A stretch of DNA of 64,000 bases from JANSWY01 sp965267245 (GTDB taxonomy: Bacteria; Bacteroidota; Bacteroidia; Cytophagales; Cyclobacteriaceae): contig OZ253939.1 in NCBI GenBank assembly GCA_965267245.1, positions 4,340,001 to 4,404,000 of the forward strand, in the 5' to 3' direction. Below the pieces are notes generated by a model that was not told the DNA's origin, ran no database searches, and worked only from the letters and a program-made list of their open reading frames with translations. A program made the translations under genes and the position numbers. This document shows positions 51,868-61,883 of this stretch, piece by piece; the first letter of the stretch is position 1; each line of letters begins with the position of its first letter.

Positions 51868-53229
51868 ATGCAAATAGCTGAGGAATTTATCGCGGCGCTT
51901 TCTGATTTTATATGGGGAGCACCTTTACTTATATTATTGTTGGGTGGAGGTTTTTATTTCATTATCTATTCTAAGTTTTTACCTTTTAAATATTTCGGTC
52001 ATGCTATTAACGTATTGAGAGGTAAGTACGATGACCCAAATGATCCTGGGCAGATCAATCATTTCCAGGCGCTTTCCGGTGCATTAGCAGCAACAATTGG
52101 AATGGGAAACATTAGTGGAGTGGCCCTGGCCATTGCCGCTGGAGGACCCGGAGCTATGTTCTGGATGTGGGTAAGTGCTTTTTTGGGAATTGCTACAAAA
52201 TTCTTCACCTGTACACTTTCGGTTTTGTACCGTGGAAAAGATAGTGAGGGGGAGCTACGGGGTGGCCCTATGTATGTGATTAGAGAAGGGCTTGGAAAAA
52301 AATGGATGCCAATGGCGCTTTTTTTTGCTGTTGCAGGATTTTTGGGTGCGACTCCTGTTTTTCAAACTAATCAGATCGTGGCGGTGATTAAGGATGTCGT
52401 TCTTATCCCAAATGGTTGGGTTTCCGCAGACGTCTTTTACACAGATTTTGTAATTGGTTTGGTGATTTGTGTAACTGTTGCCCTTGTTATTTTGGGAGGA
52501 ATCAAACGGATTGGTAGTGTGGCTTCAAAACTAGTTCCATCTATGGTGGTTCTTTATGTGATTAGTGTTTTGATCATTCTTGTTTCCAATTATGCTGAGA
52601 TACTTCCAACTTTTACATTTATTATTACAGATGCATTCACAGCAAAGGCAGCACTGGGAGGAGCTTTTGGGGCTATTGTGATTGAAGGAGCAAAACGAGC
52701 AGCATTTTCTAATGAAGCAGGAATTGGAACTGCCCCAATGATGCATGGGGCAGCCAAAACAAAAGAACCAATACGAGAGGGACTGGTTGCAATGCTGGGC
52801 CCATCAATCGATACATTGATAATCTGTACAATGACTGGGCTTTGTATTTTAATTACCGGAGTTTGGAATACCGGTGAGACAAATGGCATTTCACTAACCG
52901 CAAAAGCATTCGAGGCAAGTCTTCCTGCATTTGGCCCGATGGTACTTGTTATCTGTGTCCTGATATTTGCCATTACCACAATTTTCGGCATGGCTTTCTA
53001 CGGTAGAATTTGTTTGTCATTTATCATTGGTGCAAAAAAAGGATGGTTATTTAACTATTGGTATCTGGCATTAATCCTTTTAGGAGCAGTGTCTAGTCTG
53101 AGCCTGGTGGTTAATCTGGTATTTGTGGCATATGGGTTGATGGCATTTCCAACAATGATATCAACCATTATCCTTGCTCCGAAAGTGATGGAAAAAGCTA
53201 AAATTTATTTCTCAACGGACAATGAATAA
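51868..53229 (+). CDS. Sodium/alanine symporter (AGCS family)
   Basis: 453 residues with about 11 membrane helices. The family's substrate/sodium region is MGNISGVALAIAAGGPGAMFWMWV, and RGKDSEGELRGGPMYVIREG and FSNEAGIGTAPMMHGAAK are diagnostic. It imports alanine or glycine with Na+. It is preceded by the esterase gene (15 bases) and overlaps the downstream methyltransferase by 8 bases, so the three may share a transcript. Confidence 0.95.
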   Translation: MQIAEEFIAALSDFIWGAPLLILLLGGGFYFIIYSKFLPFKYFGHAINVLRGKYDDPNDPGQINHFQALSGALAATIGMGNISGVALAIAAGGPGAMFWMWVSAFLGIATKFFTCTLSVLYRGKDSEGELRGGPMYVIREGLGKKWMPMALFFAVAGFLGATPVFQTNQIVAVIKDVVLIPNGWVSADVFYTDFVIGLVICVTVALVILGGIKRIGSVASKLVPSMVVLYVISVLIILVSNYAEILPTFTFIITDAFTAKAALGGAFGAIVIEGAKRAAFSNEAGIGTAPMMHGAAKTKEPIREGLVAMLGPSIDTLIICTMTGLCILITGVWNTGETNGISLTAKAFEASLPAFGPMVLVICVLIFAITTIFGMAFYGRICLSFIIGAKKGWLFNYWYLALILLGAVSSLSLVVNLVFVAYGLMAFPTMISTIILAPKVMEKAKIYFSTDNE

Positions 53230-54064
53230 TTCATTAAGAAAAAAATTGCATAGGATTTATGCGTCGGCGTTTCAGCTTCGAATGTTACTGGAAACTAACA
53301 AGGAATTCAGAGCTTTTGTTAACGTTATTAAATCACAAAAGTATAGTTTGGAGGAGGCTGAGCTGCTTTCACAAATTCAAGATTTAGCTAATTCAATAAA
53401 AAAATCCCAACAAGAAGTTGAGCTAGTGGATTTTGGAGCAGGTAAGAACCCATCTCTTGAATTGGATGAGAGTGAAATGAACAAAGGAAAAGTCTCCACC
53501 GTTTCAGTTTCAGATTTACCAATGAGCCACGGCTTTTTGGCAGAAGTGATTTTTAGATTGCTTAGAAAGTATAGGCCTCAATCATGTTTGGAATTGGGAA
53601 CAAGTGTAGGTGTGTCGGCTACATACATGATTGGTGCATTAAAATTAAATGGGAGTGGGAAATTATTCACTCTGGAAGGAGCACCGGATGTTGCTAAGTT
53701 TGCCGAGGCACAGATAGGTACCCTGGGTTATCCAGAAGTAGAGGTATTAGTTGGCAATTTTCAAGAAACCTTACCCAAATTGTTACAGGATTGCTCAGTT
53801 GATTTTGCTTTCATCGATGGTCATCATACAGAAAAAGCTACAGTGGAGTATTTCTATTGGATTTTAGAGTCTGTTGAGAAAGAAGCAATACTGGTTTTTG
53901 ATGATATCAACTGGTCAGATGGAATGCGATCAGCATGGCAGAGAATACTTGACCATCAAAATGTAAAGTTTGCTGTTGATCTTTTTCATCGTGGAATTGT
54001 ATTTGTTGATAAAGAAAAACAAACATCAACCAAACATTACACTAAGTTATACATCAGTGATTAA
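53222..54064 (+). CDS. Class I SAM-dependent methyltransferase (O-methyltransferase-like)
   Basis: 280 residues. Motif I is CLELGTSVGVSATYM, then KLFTLEGAPDVAKFAEAQ, DFAFIDGHHTEKATVEYF and AILVFDDINWSDG, as in Methyltransf_24/O-methyltransferase proteins. The N-terminal about 85 residues are helical and family-specific. It overlaps the symporter gene by 8 bases but is not obviously related in function. Substrate unknown. Confidence 0.85.
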   Translation: MNNSLRKKLHRIYASAFQLRMLLETNKEFRAFVNVIKSQKYSLEEAELLSQIQDLANSIKKSQQEVELVDFGAGKNPSLELDESEMNKGKVSTVSVSDLPMSHGFLAEVIFRLLRKYRPQSCLELGTSVGVSATYMIGALKLNGSGKLFTLEGAPDVAKFAEAQIGTLGYPEVEVLVGNFQETLPKLLQDCSVDFAFIDGHHTEKATVEYFYWILESVEKEAILVFDDINWSDGMRSAWQRILDHQNVKFAVDLFHRGIVFVDKEKQTSTKHYTKLYISD

Positions 54065-54099
54065 TATCCACTGCTCTTCATAAAAACCCAAATACAGAC

Positions 54100-57000
54100 C
54101 TAAATTCCTAGCATTACAAAGGCACCCCAATAAAGTGGGTGCTTGTATTGTTTTTTCATCTTGATTTGTGCGGCTCTAAACGCCTCACGTTTATCCCCTT
54201 TTTTTAATAGGTTTCTGTAAAAATTGATCATTAAGTCTTTTGTCGCCAGGTCATCTACTTTCCACAATGACATAATGATTGTTTCTGTCCCAGCTACAAA
54301 AAATGCCCTTTGCAGACCATATATTCCTTCCCCCGCAGAAACTTCACCAAGCCCCGTTTCACAAGCAGAAAGTATTACCATTTTATTGTTTTGAATGCCA
54401 AGATTCATAATTTCAAATGCAGTAAGAATCCCATCCTCTCCAGACATCTCAGTAATATTATTATTACTAGCCCCTGCAAATAATAATCCCGATGATAACA
54501 TGGGGTCCACAATTGCATCATTATGATCCGAGGCTTTTTGGTCGAAGAAAAAGCCGTGTGTAGCAATATGAACTATGTTTTTATCCAGGTTGGCTTTAAT
54601 GTTTTGCTCTGTTGAGTTTTCTCCAAGAAATTGGGTGAATTGGATGGATTCCTTTTCCAGAATGTCACTTACGGTCTTAATTTCTTCTTCTGTCCCGGGT
54701 AGATCACTAATGTTTTCAAGGCTAAAGCTTCGGGTAGCCAAAACATCATTCGCGTTATTTGCAGTTTTCCCCAGATCATAATCTGGCCGACCCACCAGCA
54801 AATAGCTTGAGGTGGTTGGATCAAGTACACTATTTGAATTCCTGGATTCAAAAACCGCTTTGGTGGAAGTCACCTGTATTATTTCATATTTTTCCAGCAG
54901 GTAAGTCTTTAATGTTGGGTCATAAAGTGTGGCTAAGTTCAATTTGTGATAGACACCATCAGATGCAAAGTAGATTTTTGAGATGTCAACAGGGATTGTT
55001 TTTTGTATGGGAAGCCAGAAATAATCAAAAGATTCTAAATCTTCTACTTTGAATTGGATGGCGTTTTTATACCGGTTATAGCCATTTAGTTCAAGTTGAT
55101 CTCCCTTACCAATATAAATAAGCTGCGGATTATTATTTAATCTCGATACCAATAACCCCAGGTATACAGCAGACTCGTCTAACTGCACACGAATAATTTC
55201 AACCGCAACTTCAGAAGGTTCTAGAGCACTCTGAATATTCTGGTATTTCACACCCTGGTTAATAAAACTACTTGTGAAAGCTGAAGATTTTCTTGTCAGA
55301 CCCTTTTCAATTATATCAGCTTGTGCGTTCAAAGAATCAATCTGCTTTTTGTTTTGGGCTATTTCAGTAGATTTGAGAGAAGAAAGATCAGCAATCTGCT
55401 TCCTCAGTAAAGTCCATTCAGAGAACAAGGCAATTAATTCATCATTCTGGCTATTGAAAATACCATCACGAACTCTTTTTGTTGAATTGAGGATCATCCC
55501 TTTTGTACTTAACTCCAGTTCATACCAGGTTTTCAAAAGTTCCCCGGGAAGTTGAGAATTTCCTTCGTTGCTTCTGGCAACCACGTACCTTTTAAAATTG
55601 TCCAGGAACTCTCTTTTTTCTTTCACGAAGGTTTCTTTCTCCTTTTCTGAGAGATAGCTAAACGATTCATTGATTTGCTTAAGTTGCTTTTGTGATAAAA
55701 TGAGTAGAAGTTTTTCAGCCTCATCAAAGTTTTCAGTTTCTGTGTAGAGGTTTGCTAAGTTGTTTATGGTGATGATATATCCCGGATGGTCTTCCGTAAA
55801 ATTTTCCTCATATGTGCGTTTGGTCTCGAGCATGTATTGCAGCGCTTTGTCAAATTGCTGCAGTTGCTGATACATCAAACTTAGATTTGAGGCTGTTGAA
55901 AGGTATTCATTATTGGTTTTACCCACAGACGCATCTAACAATTCCAGTGCTTCCTGATAAAGAGGTAGCGCCTTTTTATAGTCTTTTAATTGTTGAAAGT
56001 AAAGGGCTTTTTCTCCAATCAACCGTGCATAAGTAGGATGTAACTTACCTGTAAGTTGTATTTGCCATTCAGTGGCCCTATCCAGGTAGAATGCTATTGA
56101 ATCATTTGATGGTTGAAATCGGATTAAAACTTTGGCGAGATTTGAGGCAAGTGTAACCTTTAAATTGAGATCATCCAGTGCATTGTTTTCCATGACCCTT
56201 ATAGCTTTCTTGTAATTGGCCATGGCAGTTGAATAATTGGCAAGGGCCTCACTCAGAGCTCCCAAACTATTCAACAGTGAAGCATATTCAACAGATTTAG
56301 TAAGGTTCCTGCCTTTCAGTAAATCAAGTGCCTGATAAAAATAGGAGTCAGCGCTTTTGAAATCCTGTACCAGGTACTTTTGGTTGCCAATAGACTGATA
56401 CGCTTTTGCCAGTAGCTTTATTTTTTCGTCTGAACCCCCTCCCAGTGTACTAATGAAAGAGTTATAAGTTTGTTCAGCTTGCTGAAATTCTCCCATTTTG
56501 GTGAATATGCCAGCCACCTGAAATATTACCTGAGCATAGCTTTCTTCATTCTCAAGACCGTTTTCTCTATGCAGTTGGAGTGATTGATTAAGAATTTGCA
56601 ATTTGTACTGTTGAAGATTCAATTTTCCAGCTACGGCCGCAGCCTCATATAGAATCTGCAATTGCATTTGCAACTCATTGACTGGATTGGCCATCAAGTT
56701 TTTATAGTACTTGAATGCTTTGTTGTAATCTTCCAGAATGAAACTTAGTTTGGCAGCATCATGCATGAATACTTTTGGTATGTAAGGGATATGCCTGCAG
56801 TTGGTTTGGCCACAGTAAGAGATGAGTTCTTCGCAAGTTTCAAGTGCACGTTTATGGTCATTTTCCTGCAAGAAAATATTGTAGAAATCCATCATTAAGA
56901 CTGGATAGTCCCTGCTTCCATCTTTCTGTGATTTGAGTTCATCATAGTAAGTAATCGCCTTTTTGGACTCTCCGGCATTGACCAACACATTTACATAGCT

Positions 57001-57615
57001 CTCCAAAACACGATAGTAATAATCATTTTTAGAGCTGTACTCTTCCAGTAGGCTTACGAGTGAGGAATAGGTGGCGATTGATTCCTGGTATTGTCCAGTT
57101 TGATTATACACATAGCCCAGGTCATCCATAATTCTGATCATCTGTTGATCTACTCTACCCAGTTTCTCTTTATGAGTGAGCAGCGTTTTTACCAGTACAT
57201 CCCTTGAGGCCTCAAGACTGTCACAGCTCAATAAATAGATTCCAAGATTATGGGAGGCTGCCAATGTTTGTGGATGTCCTTCTCCATTCAGAGATTTCCG
57301 GATAGCCAGCTCTTTTGAGCCATTAGAAACAGCGCTATCACAAGCCTCAAGTTGGTAATAGATATAACCAAGTTTGGAATAAAAAAACAATTGGACAGAG
57401 TCTTCTTGAATAATCGAACTCCCGGAAAGGTCATCTCTTAACTCTATTATGCCATCCCGAGATGCTTCCAGCTGTCCTTGCTGGAGTAGAAGATTAATCT
57501 TTTTAATTCCTTGTTCGAAATCAATGGTACTCTGGGCAAACAAAACATTCGTTTGAAAAAGAGTAGAGAGGAGTAAGATTCTAAAAAGTACCCTGATAGG
57601 AAACATGGCCATCAT
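54100..57615 (-). CDS. Exported TPR-CHAT caspase-like protein
   Basis: 1171 residues with a signal peptide (VLFRILLLSTLFQTNVLFAQ); ATG 57606 is an alternative start. At least ten TPR repeats cover residues 30-650. The C-terminal CHAT domain (about 860-1171) carries the caspase-type pair: H1020 in VHIATHGFFFD and C1085 in LSACETGLGEVSAGEG. CHAT proteases cleave specific partners, often within defence or cell-death systems; here the signal peptide places it outside the cytoplasm. It overlaps the upstream gene by 35 bases and is the last gene of an OmpA/unknown/CHAT operon. Confidence 0.9.
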   Translation of the reverse strand: MMAMFPIRVLFRILLLSTLFQTNVLFAQSTIDFEQGIKKINLLLQQGQLEASRDGIIELRDDLSGSSIIQEDSVQLFFYSKLGYIYYQLEACDSAVSNGSKELAIRKSLNGEGHPQTLAASHNLGIYLLSCDSLEASRDVLVKTLLTHKEKLGRVDQQMIRIMDDLGYVYNQTGQYQESIATYSSLVSLLEEYSSKNDYYYRVLESYVNVLVNAGESKKAITYYDELKSQKDGSRDYPVLMMDFYNIFLQENDHKRALETCEELISYCGQTNCRHIPYIPKVFMHDAAKLSFILEDYNKAFKYYKNLMANPVNELQMQLQILYEAAAVAGKLNLQQYKLQILNQSLQLHRENGLENEESYAQVIFQVAGIFTKMGEFQQAEQTYNSFISTLGGGSDEKIKLLAKAYQSIGNQKYLVQDFKSADSYFYQALDLLKGRNLTKSVEYASLLNSLGALSEALANYSTAMANYKKAIRVMENNALDDLNLKVTLASNLAKVLIRFQPSNDSIAFYLDRATEWQIQLTGKLHPTYARLIGEKALYFQQLKDYKKALPLYQEALELLDASVGKTNNEYLSTASNLSLMYQQLQQFDKALQYMLETKRTYEENFTEDHPGYIITINNLANLYTETENFDEAEKLLLILSQKQLKQINESFSYLSEKEKETFVKEKREFLDNFKRYVVARSNEGNSQLPGELLKTWYELELSTKGMILNSTKRVRDGIFNSQNDELIALFSEWTLLRKQIADLSSLKSTEIAQNKKQIDSLNAQADIIEKGLTRKSSAFTSSFINQGVKYQNIQSALEPSEVAVEIIRVQLDESAVYLGLLVSRLNNNPQLIYIGKGDQLELNGYNRYKNAIQFKVEDLESFDYFWLPIQKTIPVDISKIYFASDGVYHKLNLATLYDPTLKTYLLEKYEIIQVTSTKAVFESRNSNSVLDPTTSSYLLVGRPDYDLGKTANNANDVLATRSFSLENISDLPGTEEEIKTVSDILEKESIQFTQFLGENSTEQNIKANLDKNIVHIATHGFFFDQKASDHNDAIVDPMLSSGLLFAGASNNNITEMSGEDGILTAFEIMNLGIQNNKMVILSACETGLGEVSAGEGIYGLQRAFFVAGTETIIMSLWKVDDLATKDLMINFYRNLLKKGDKREAFRAAQIKMKKQYKHPLYWGAFVMLGI

Positions 57616-59659
57616 AATTTATTAGTGCATACAAATATTCATCGTTGGTCTTGCCAATTAATGTAAATGAAAGGTTGTCATTTTTTATGATTAGTGGATC
57701 ATTAATTGAGCCCGGTAAGACAACCTCAAAACTCTCATCAATTGGTTCCAGGTTTAAATCCAACATCCTAGCATTGATTTTGATAGAGTCCTCAAGGTTT
57801 ACTGTACTCATTATCCAGTGTTTACCGCCCTCCTGAAATGTGGCAACAAATTTACCTTCAGTCTTCACCAAAGTACTTTTCCTTGTCTTACCAGCACTGG
57901 TAATATCAGTTATCCGATATACTCCATTTTGTGTCGTTTGATCAAATTTTGATTCCTGAAAGACCAGATATGAGTTCAAGAGGTTGTTAAAGTAAGTGTT
58001 TTCTAGTGTCCCCGAATAGGCAAGATTAAATTTACTATTGAGTGAACCATACAGGTTTACATGTTTCATCCAGTATTTCGAGCTTCCTCCTGCTATAAGT
58101 AGGGAGCTGTCTGTAAGGACCTTATACTCGGTAGGCACCATGTTTATAGGTAAAATCTCCTGCCAAAAAGTCCTATAGCCATTTTTGATAACCTGTGCAC
58201 CCACTACCTGGGTTCTCTCATCCTCACTTTTGCCAATTAGAATCCAATAGTCTGAGTTGATTCTCATCGCGTTAGTGATGGTTAATGGTGTTGCAGTATT
58301 GGATGTTGGGTCGATCATTAATGAATCATTTCTCAGGTATAGTTCTCTTTCCTCGAATGCCTGATTAAGTTGCTGTGCATTCCTAAGATTATAGAGTGTT
58401 TCCAGGTTATACTTGAAGGAATCTTTGATCACATCAGACTCCTGATTGGCGAATTCTTTAATTCCGGAGGCTGAAAAATACTGGTCAAAGAACCACCTGA
58501 ATGTTAAGGTATTATGATTTGATTCTTTCAGAGCATTAACCAAACTATCAGCATGATTATAGGGTTCATTTAGGTTTTGAACAATTCTGGCTTTTCTTGA
58601 AAGGTAATTATCCGAAGGGGCTGTTGGCTGGTTACATCCATTTTCGTAAGCAAATTGATTGCTGTACTTAATTTTGGCAAATTCATAATTGAACAGGTCA
58701 ACTAGAATTGATTGGTTGTCATACTTATTGATTACGTTGATCAAGCGCTGTATCCTTAACTCATCAGAGTTAATTTCTAAACACTCTTTATCAGTCAACA
58801 TCTTTTTTGTATCCTGCAAGATACGGGTATGGGTCTGGCTCATTTCATTTTTTAAAGCATCTACTTCCTCTTCAATGAGCTTCAAGAAATTATCGGACCA
58901 GTATTTGTAGTCCCAGAGTTCTAAATTGTCATCCAAAAAATTAGGTAGGGTAATTCCATTCATTCGGAAATAATCAATCCTTTTCAAAATGATATTTACC
59001 TGTCGTTTCTTGGGATGGGGTAAGTTTTGATAGGCCGACTTATATCTTTCCAGGTGATAAATAGTGGAATCAAAGTGGACCCCGCATTTTTTAACCTTGT
59101 CTTTCAGTCTGTCATCAGTTTTTAGAAATAATTCCCTGAGGTTTTCAGCACTGGTGTTTATTTCAATGAATAACTCACGAGAGGCAAGGTAATTCTTGAC
59201 TGCATCATCGTAGTTCCGGATGAGCTTTTCATATTCTTCAGTATATGTAATGGCTTTTTGGTATTTCAGATCAACTGTGCTTAAAATCTTAATGACCAAT
59301 GAATCCTTATTGTCCATGTATGGCATCTCATACCAATCTGGGTTTTTGCTCGCTTCTCTTTCATCTACATAGTTTTTAGCGAGACTGTAATTGGTTTTTG
59401 CATTATAAATAAACTGATCTGATGCGGTACGATCAACAAGAGGATCAAGTGATGCAAATCGCTCTACTTCTGCGTTACCGAGCTTGTAGTATACATTTGG
59501 CCACTGGGGATTGGCATTTTGAAATTCCAGAAGTCGTGTGTAATATTCTTCTGGGGAACTTTTTAATTTTGATTCCAGAATATCCCGATACTCGCCAGTT
59601 TGGGCGTATCCCTGAAAAGTAAGGGTCAATAGAAGTAGTATGCTCAGATATTTACCCAT
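57581..59659 (-). CDS. Exported protein of unknown function between OmpA and CHAT genes
   Basis: About 692 residues from ATG 59659, which gives a clean signal peptide (MGKYLSILLLLTLTFQGYAQ); the frame remains open to 59710 inside the upstream gene. The N-terminal half is helical and charged, with TPR-like character (KLGNAEVERFASLDPLVDRT). The C-terminal about 260 residues are beta-rich with repeated short strands (ILIGKSEDERTQVVG, DSSLLIAGGSSKYWMKHV) and may form a propeller. It overlaps the OmpA gene by 8 bases and the CHAT gene by 35. No family is recognised; a substrate or adaptor of the CHAT protein is a natural hypothesis. Confidence 0.8.
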   Translation of the reverse strand: MGKYLSILLLLTLTFQGYAQTGEYRDILESKLKSSPEEYYTRLLEFQNANPQWPNVYYKLGNAEVERFASLDPLVDRTASDQFIYNAKTNYSLAKNYVDEREASKNPDWYEMPYMDNKDSLVIKILSTVDLKYQKAITYTEEYEKLIRNYDDAVKNYLASRELFIEINTSAENLRELFLKTDDRLKDKVKKCGVHFDSTIYHLERYKSAYQNLPHPKKRQVNIILKRIDYFRMNGITLPNFLDDNLELWDYKYWSDNFLKLIEEEVDALKNEMSQTHTRILQDTKKMLTDKECLEINSDELRIQRLINVINKYDNQSILVDLFNYEFAKIKYSNQFAYENGCNQPTAPSDNYLSRKARIVQNLNEPYNHADSLVNALKESNHNTLTFRWFFDQYFSASGIKEFANQESDVIKDSFKYNLETLYNLRNAQQLNQAFEERELYLRNDSLMIDPTSNTATPLTITNAMRINSDYWILIGKSEDERTQVVGAQVIKNGYRTFWQEILPINMVPTEYKVLTDSSLLIAGGSSKYWMKHVNLYGSLNSKFNLAYSGTLENTYFNNLLNSYLVFQESKFDQTTQNGVYRITDITSAGKTRKSTLVKTEGKFVATFQEGGKHWIMSTVNLEDSIKINARMLDLNLEPIDESFEVVLPGSINDPLIIKNDNLSFTLIGKTNDEYLYALINYDGHVSYQGTF

Positions 59660-61685
59660 TGCTGTTGATAATTTTGAATTCCACACGTCTGTTTTTGGCC
59701 CTGTTTTCATCCGAATCGTTACTCACAAGAGGTTGGGATTCCCCCAATCCTTTTGACAATAATCTTTCTATTCTAATACCATGGTCCTGTAAGTACTCCA
59801 TTACAGAATTAGCCCGTAATTTGGACAATTGTAAATTGTATGTTTCAGCACCTTTGTCATCAGTATGGGCTGAAATTTCAACTTTGTAGTCACTATTATT
59901 TCTCAGGTATTCTACTAGTTTATTGAGCTCCAGATAACTGTCCGCATTTAAACTGAATGAATTATATTCAAATGTGATGTTGTTAAGGACGATTGAAGCA
60001 TTTTTGATGGATTGCAACTCGTTTCCAATTGTAGTGCCGTCTTGAATATCGTCTTGCTTCATGTCATATGTAGCACTGAAATAGCTGTAACCTTGTGCAG
60101 AGGTGCTTATTTCATAAGTTTCACCATCTCTCAGGTCAAGACTAATTTTGCCGTCTTTGACTTTTCTCTTTACTTTTTCATTTCGAGTAACATTATAAAC
60201 AGTCAATTCAAGCCCAATACCCTCACTGGTTTCACTGTCACTAAAAGTTAAATTCACCCGTTTGACTCTCCTTTTAAGCTCTACATCGAAATCAAATTCA
60301 CTGAAGAGCACTTCCTTATCAAATGGTAGAACCAATGTATCAACATGATAATCATCTGATCTGAAAAGTACATTCAGTTCCTCACCAATTGGTATAACCA
60401 CAGGTCTGTTTTGAGAAGCTTCGGCACTTACTCGATAAGTGTTAAGCACCTGAAATGAATTGTCTGTTACCACCACTTCTGCATCCAGTGGGAAATAGAA
60501 TTCTTCATCAAATACGTTGAACTTGAATGTTACTTCCGGGAAAAGCTGAAAATCCATTTGGGAAGATTCACCAGGGATCAGGCTACTAAGCTTAGACTGT
60601 ACAGAATACCCTTGTTTCATGGCGACAATAGAAAACTGTGACCCAAAAGGCACAAATACCTGATAAAACCCATTTTCATCGCTGGTTAGGGATTGTAAAA
60701 CTTTACTGGTATAGGGATCCACGACTGAAATTTCTGCTGATAGGTTGTTCCCATCTACATCAGTGATTCTCCCTGTGATCATCAGGGCAGCCTCAGGAGC
60801 TTGCCCCAGATTCAGGTCATTGGCAACAATAGTAGAATTTCTTTTTTTCTCATTGGCATAAATATCTCCCTGAGCGTAGTAAACCCTGTTGTTTTGGTCT
60901 ATAGAAACAGATATTTGATCACTTTCCGGGTTGACCAGCTGGCTCACTACTTTTGGGTTATATTGGAAGAGCCCGTCAATTTTAGCCCAATAAATATTAA
61001 AAGTGTTTTTTGATATTTTTTTCCCTTCAGCATCGATTACATCCTCTGTACTTGAGAAATAGAATGTTTTATTGTCGATAGAGTAATAGGGAGCATTCAC
61101 ACAACCAGTGTTGTATTCGGATTTAAGAGGACGAGGTGTGGACCATGTTCCTATTTCGCTCATTTCGGTGATAAATATTGTTTTACAATAATCATTTAGT
61201 CGTGAATCTGCGGGAGCTGGTCGCGTGAAAAGGATGATCTTTCCATTGGCAGAAACAGCTGGCGATTCTTCGTCCATGCCGCTATTTATTTCACCAGTGA
61301 TTGGTACTGGTGGGGACCAGACGCCGTTTATTCTTTCACTTAAATAAATATCTGAATTAGCTCCATTTCGTTTAGCTGAAAAGTATAATGAGCGGTTATC
61401 AAAGCTTAATTGCGGAAATGATATTTCGTACTCGTTGTTGATGTCTTCGGTAAAAACAGGAGTAGGTTGCATCCAGGTACCATTCTGAATGACGGACAGA
61501 TAGAGTTTCATTTTCCCATCATAATCGGCCATATAGACCAAAGTGGAACCATCGAAGCTTACTTTAGGTTGTGCAATAAACACATTGATTCCTCCAATAT
61601 TGCTGAAATCCTGAGCATCGATATTTCCAATCCACAAGATCAGGCTAATTGCTAACAGTGCAATCCGGTTTGGCTGGTTCATCAT
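59652..61685 (-). CDS. PD40/OmpA-family exported protein
   Basis: 677 residues with a signal peptide (IALLAISLILWIGNIDAQ), no lipobox. A PD40 propeller fills about residues 30-290 (KVSFDGSTLVYMADYDGKMK, ISFPQLSFDNRSLYFSAKRN, SPAVSANGKIILFTRPA). Two or more carboxypeptidase-regulatory-like beta domains follow (300-530). The C-terminal OmpA domain (about 560-677) has ITFEYNSFSLNADSYLELN, ISAHTDDKGAETYNLQLSKL and a typical SKGLGESQPL. It should bind peptidoglycan and display the propeller in the periplasm. First gene of the CHAT operon; paralogous in design to the PorE-like gene but without its TPR part. Confidence 0.87.
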   Translation of the reverse strand: MMNQPNRIALLAISLILWIGNIDAQDFSNIGGINVFIAQPKVSFDGSTLVYMADYDGKMKLYLSVIQNGTWMQPTPVFTEDINNEYEISFPQLSFDNRSLYFSAKRNGANSDIYLSERINGVWSPPVPITGEINSGMDEESPAVSANGKIILFTRPAPADSRLNDYCKTIFITEMSEIGTWSTPRPLKSEYNTGCVNAPYYSIDNKTFYFSSTEDVIDAEGKKISKNTFNIYWAKIDGLFQYNPKVVSQLVNPESDQISVSIDQNNRVYYAQGDIYANEKKRNSTIVANDLNLGQAPEAALMITGRITDVDGNNLSAEISVVDPYTSKVLQSLTSDENGFYQVFVPFGSQFSIVAMKQGYSVQSKLSSLIPGESSQMDFQLFPEVTFKFNVFDEEFYFPLDAEVVVTDNSFQVLNTYRVSAEASQNRPVVIPIGEELNVLFRSDDYHVDTLVLPFDKEVLFSEFDFDVELKRRVKRVNLTFSDSETSEGIGLELTVYNVTRNEKVKRKVKDGKISLDLRDGETYEISTSAQGYSYFSATYDMKQDDIQDGTTIGNELQSIKNASIVLNNITFEYNSFSLNADSYLELNKLVEYLRNNSDYKVEISAHTDDKGAETYNLQLSKLRANSVMEYLQDHGIRIERLLSKGLGESQPLVSNDSDENRAKNRRVEFKIINSNG

Positions 61686-61845
61686 AGATTGTGTGTGATT
61701 TGAAGCTATTATAACAAAATAAGCCGGCTAAGTCCAACTATTTTGAGAAAACTGAAGTGCTAATAGCGTTTAGTCGCCTAATAAAGTCGTGAATGAACAA
61801 AATATTTATGTTTTCAACTTCTCCTGAAACTATTGAAACATCTAG

Positions 61846-61853
61846 TACATTTG
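61846..61853 (+). promoter_or_regulatory. Candidate -7 box of the GbsR-type gene
   Basis: TACATTTG is an exact match to TAnnTTTG, 30 bases before the ATG of the regulator gene. The -33 element is not clear. The same 200-base intergenic region must also hold the minus-strand promoter of the OmpA-CHAT operon. Confidence 0.55.
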
Positions 61854-61883
61854 TGAGGTTCTAATTTTTACCATTGTAGTTGG

